Shown in pieces: positions 4,893 to 5,993 of a stretch of DNA of 5,993 nucleotides. The notes below the pieces were generated by a model. That model did no database searches and had not been told where the DNA came from. It worked only from the letters and a program-made list of their open reading frames with translations. Origin of the DNA: CAYJAZ01 sp964371865. GTDB lineage: Bacteria; Desulfobacterota; Desulfovibrionia; Desulfovibrionales; Desulfovibrionaceae. The stretch spans positions 1 to 5,993 of the forward strand of contig CAYJOR010000105.1 of NCBI GenBank assembly GCA_964371865.1, given 5' to 3'. Made by a program: the position numbers and the translations under genes. Each line of letters opens with the position of its first letter. The first letter of the stretch is position 1.

Positions 4893-5993
4893 TTATGACA
4901 TTATGATTCTGCGTGCAACTTCGTCATTCAATTCAGTGATGAAAGGAATACCTGTTTCACGAGCAGTTTCTCTATTTCCGGCCATAAGGTCACGACGTGA
5001 AATTTCTGGAAGAGCGAATTTACGAGCGCCAGCCATGATTTGTTGGAGACCTGAACCAAGACGATCTAGGTTTGTCCACATAGCGATAGCACCGTAAGGA
5101 ATGTTTTTCATTTCGTCTTTACCAAGTTTAGCAGCGATGCCATGGTAACCAGCAAAGATGCTTTCAGCAGAGTCACCAAGGTCAGCAACAGTTTTAGGAA
5201 GTTTTTCCCAGTTACCGCAAAGAGCTTCACGGCGTTCTGGGTGAAGAGCGCCTTCAATGTTAGCACCTAAGAAGCCAGGAATCATCATTGAACGACCCAT
5301 ACAGATGAGTTTTGCGTAAGGTGCTGCAAGTGCAAGCCCTTTGAAGATTTGGCTAGATTTTGCCATACCACCACCAAGGGAGATATCAACAACTTTTTTG
5401 CCTTGTGCAGCAAGAAGAGCACAGTATTCAGCAACTTTAGAATGAAGAAGGATTGAAGGAACACCCCAAGTTTCCATCATATCCCAAGGTGACATACCTG
5501 TACCACCGCCTGAACCATCGATTGTAAGAAGGTCAAGGTTGTGTTCACTAGCAAGTTTAATTGCAAGTGCAAGAGGTTCCATACCGTAAGAACCTGTTTT
5601 AAGAGAAATACGTTTGAAGCCAAGGCTACGAAGATAAGTAACTTGTGCGCCGAAGTCTTTTTCAACTTCTTCAACTGAACCAAGACCGGTATAGCCTAAG
5701 CGTGAGTGACGCGCAAAGTGATGAACTGCGCCAGCTTTGTAAGCAGCTTCAGTTTCAGGGAGTGTTGGATCTGGATCAACAAGATAACCACGTCCGTGTA
5801 AGAATTTAGCATATTCAATATCAGAAACTTGAATTTCGCCACCGATGTTTTTAGCACCTTGACCCCATTTAAGTTCGATAATAATTTTATCAGCATATTT
5901 TTCAGCTAAGTATTCAGCAACACCATTACGTGTATCTTCAACGTTCATTTGAACAATAAGAGCACCATAACCATCATAATAACGGAGGTAACC
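4893..5993 (-). CDS. FMN-binding glutamate synthase family protein, C-terminal part (partial, runs off right edge)
   Basis: This is the TIM-barrel, FMN-binding domain related to the synthase part of GltB. The frame stays open to 5993 (GYLRYYDGYGALIVQ precedes the internal Met at 5948), so 366 codons are seen and the true start is outside; relatives have roughly 500-550 residues. Motifs: ELKWGQGAKNIGGE (5876-5835), ISLKTGSYG, the flavin-phosphate loop TIDGSGGGTGMSP (5525-5487), DISLGGGMAKSS and ICMGRSMMIPG. Its C-terminus has GLQQIMAGARKF and ISRRDLMA. The CX5CX4C pattern that binds the 3Fe-4S cluster in canonical GltB is not present where expected, and the usual KPG-x-G-x-x-LP signature is replaced by KWGQGAKNIGGE. 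No glutaminase or GXGXG domain is seen here. It therefore belongs to the stand-alone branch whose substrate is not firmly known, and glutamate synthesis should not be assumed. A terminator-like hairpin follows. Confidence 0.87.
   Translation of the reverse strand, partial: GYLRYYDGYGALIVQMNVEDTRNGVAEYLAEKYADKIIIELKWGQGAKNIGGEIQVSDIEYAKFLHGRGYLVDPDPTLPETEAAYKAGAVHHFARHSRLGYTGLGSVEEVEKDFGAQVTYLRSLGFKRISLKTGSYGMEPLALAIKLASEHNLDLLTIDGSGGGTGMSPWDMMETWGVPSILLHSKVAEYCALLAAQGKKVVDISLGGGMAKSSQIFKGLALAAPYAKLICMGRSMMIPGFLGANIEGALHPERREALCGNWEKLPKTVADLGDSAESIFAGYHGIAAKLGKDEMKNIPYGAIAMWTNLDRLGSGLQQIMAGARKFALPEISRRDLMAGNRETARETGIPFITELNDEVARRIIMS

Noticed and set aside
4903..5097. Plus-strand frame opposite the glutamate-synthase-like gene
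   Set aside because: The opposite frame carries conserved family sequence over the whole stretch and this one has no family features.
5477..5896. Two minus-strand frames of 66-68 residues in another phase of the glutamate-synthase-like gene
   Set aside because: Both are out-of-frame readings of conserved coding sequence, including the FMN loop, with no independent support.
5946..5948. ATG at 5948 as the start of the glutamate-synthase-like protein
   Set aside because: The frame remains open upstream to the window edge (GYLRYYDGYGALIVQ), there is no ribosome binding site, and the family is longer, so this is an internal methionine.

Overview
The window looks like a piece of a low-GC chromosome from a sulfate-reducer-type bacterium of the Desulfovibrio group (Desulfovibrionales). 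This is inferred from recalled sequence resemblance, not from a search. The pyruvate:ferredoxin oxidoreductase N-terminus closely follows the Desulfovibrio africanus enzyme, including residue numbering of the active site (T31, E64, R114). The topoisomerase I also reads like Desulfovibrio TopA. The intergenic regions are clearly AT-rich, so a low-GC or host-associated member is plausible. All genes appear chromosomal. I see no mobile element, CRISPR array, tRNA or rRNA.

Layout, left to right. (1) Positions 1-514, minus strand: the first 171 codons of nifJ/por, running off the left edge. (2) Positions 515-877: a 363-bp divergent intergenic region with a candidate promoter for each flanking gene and several short palindromes. 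(3) Positions 878-3638, plus strand: topA followed 10 bp later by a gene for a stand-alone RsbRD N-terminal-domain protein, probably one transcript. (4) Positions 3639-3814: a convergent intergenic region with four hairpins in series, the last a clear intrinsic terminator. (5) Positions 4714-3815, minus strand: a threonylcarbamoyl-AMP synthase gene (tsaC/yrdC type) followed 6 bp later by a DUF4911 gene, a two-gene operon. (6) Positions 4715-4892: an intergenic region with a 54-bp near-perfect palindrome and a terminator-like hairpin. (7) Positions 4893-5993, minus strand: the C-terminal part of an FMN-binding glutamate-synthase-family protein, running off the right edge.

The genes are mostly housekeeping: pyruvate oxidation to acetyl-CoA with reduced ferredoxin, relief of negative supercoiling, the tRNA t6A precursor, and a GltB-like flavoprotein of uncertain substrate. 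They do not form one pathway. The less understood items are the RsbRD_N protein behind topA, the DUF4911 protein behind tsaC, and the dense palindromes between genes. I found no convincing previously undescribed system; the findings are modest leads.
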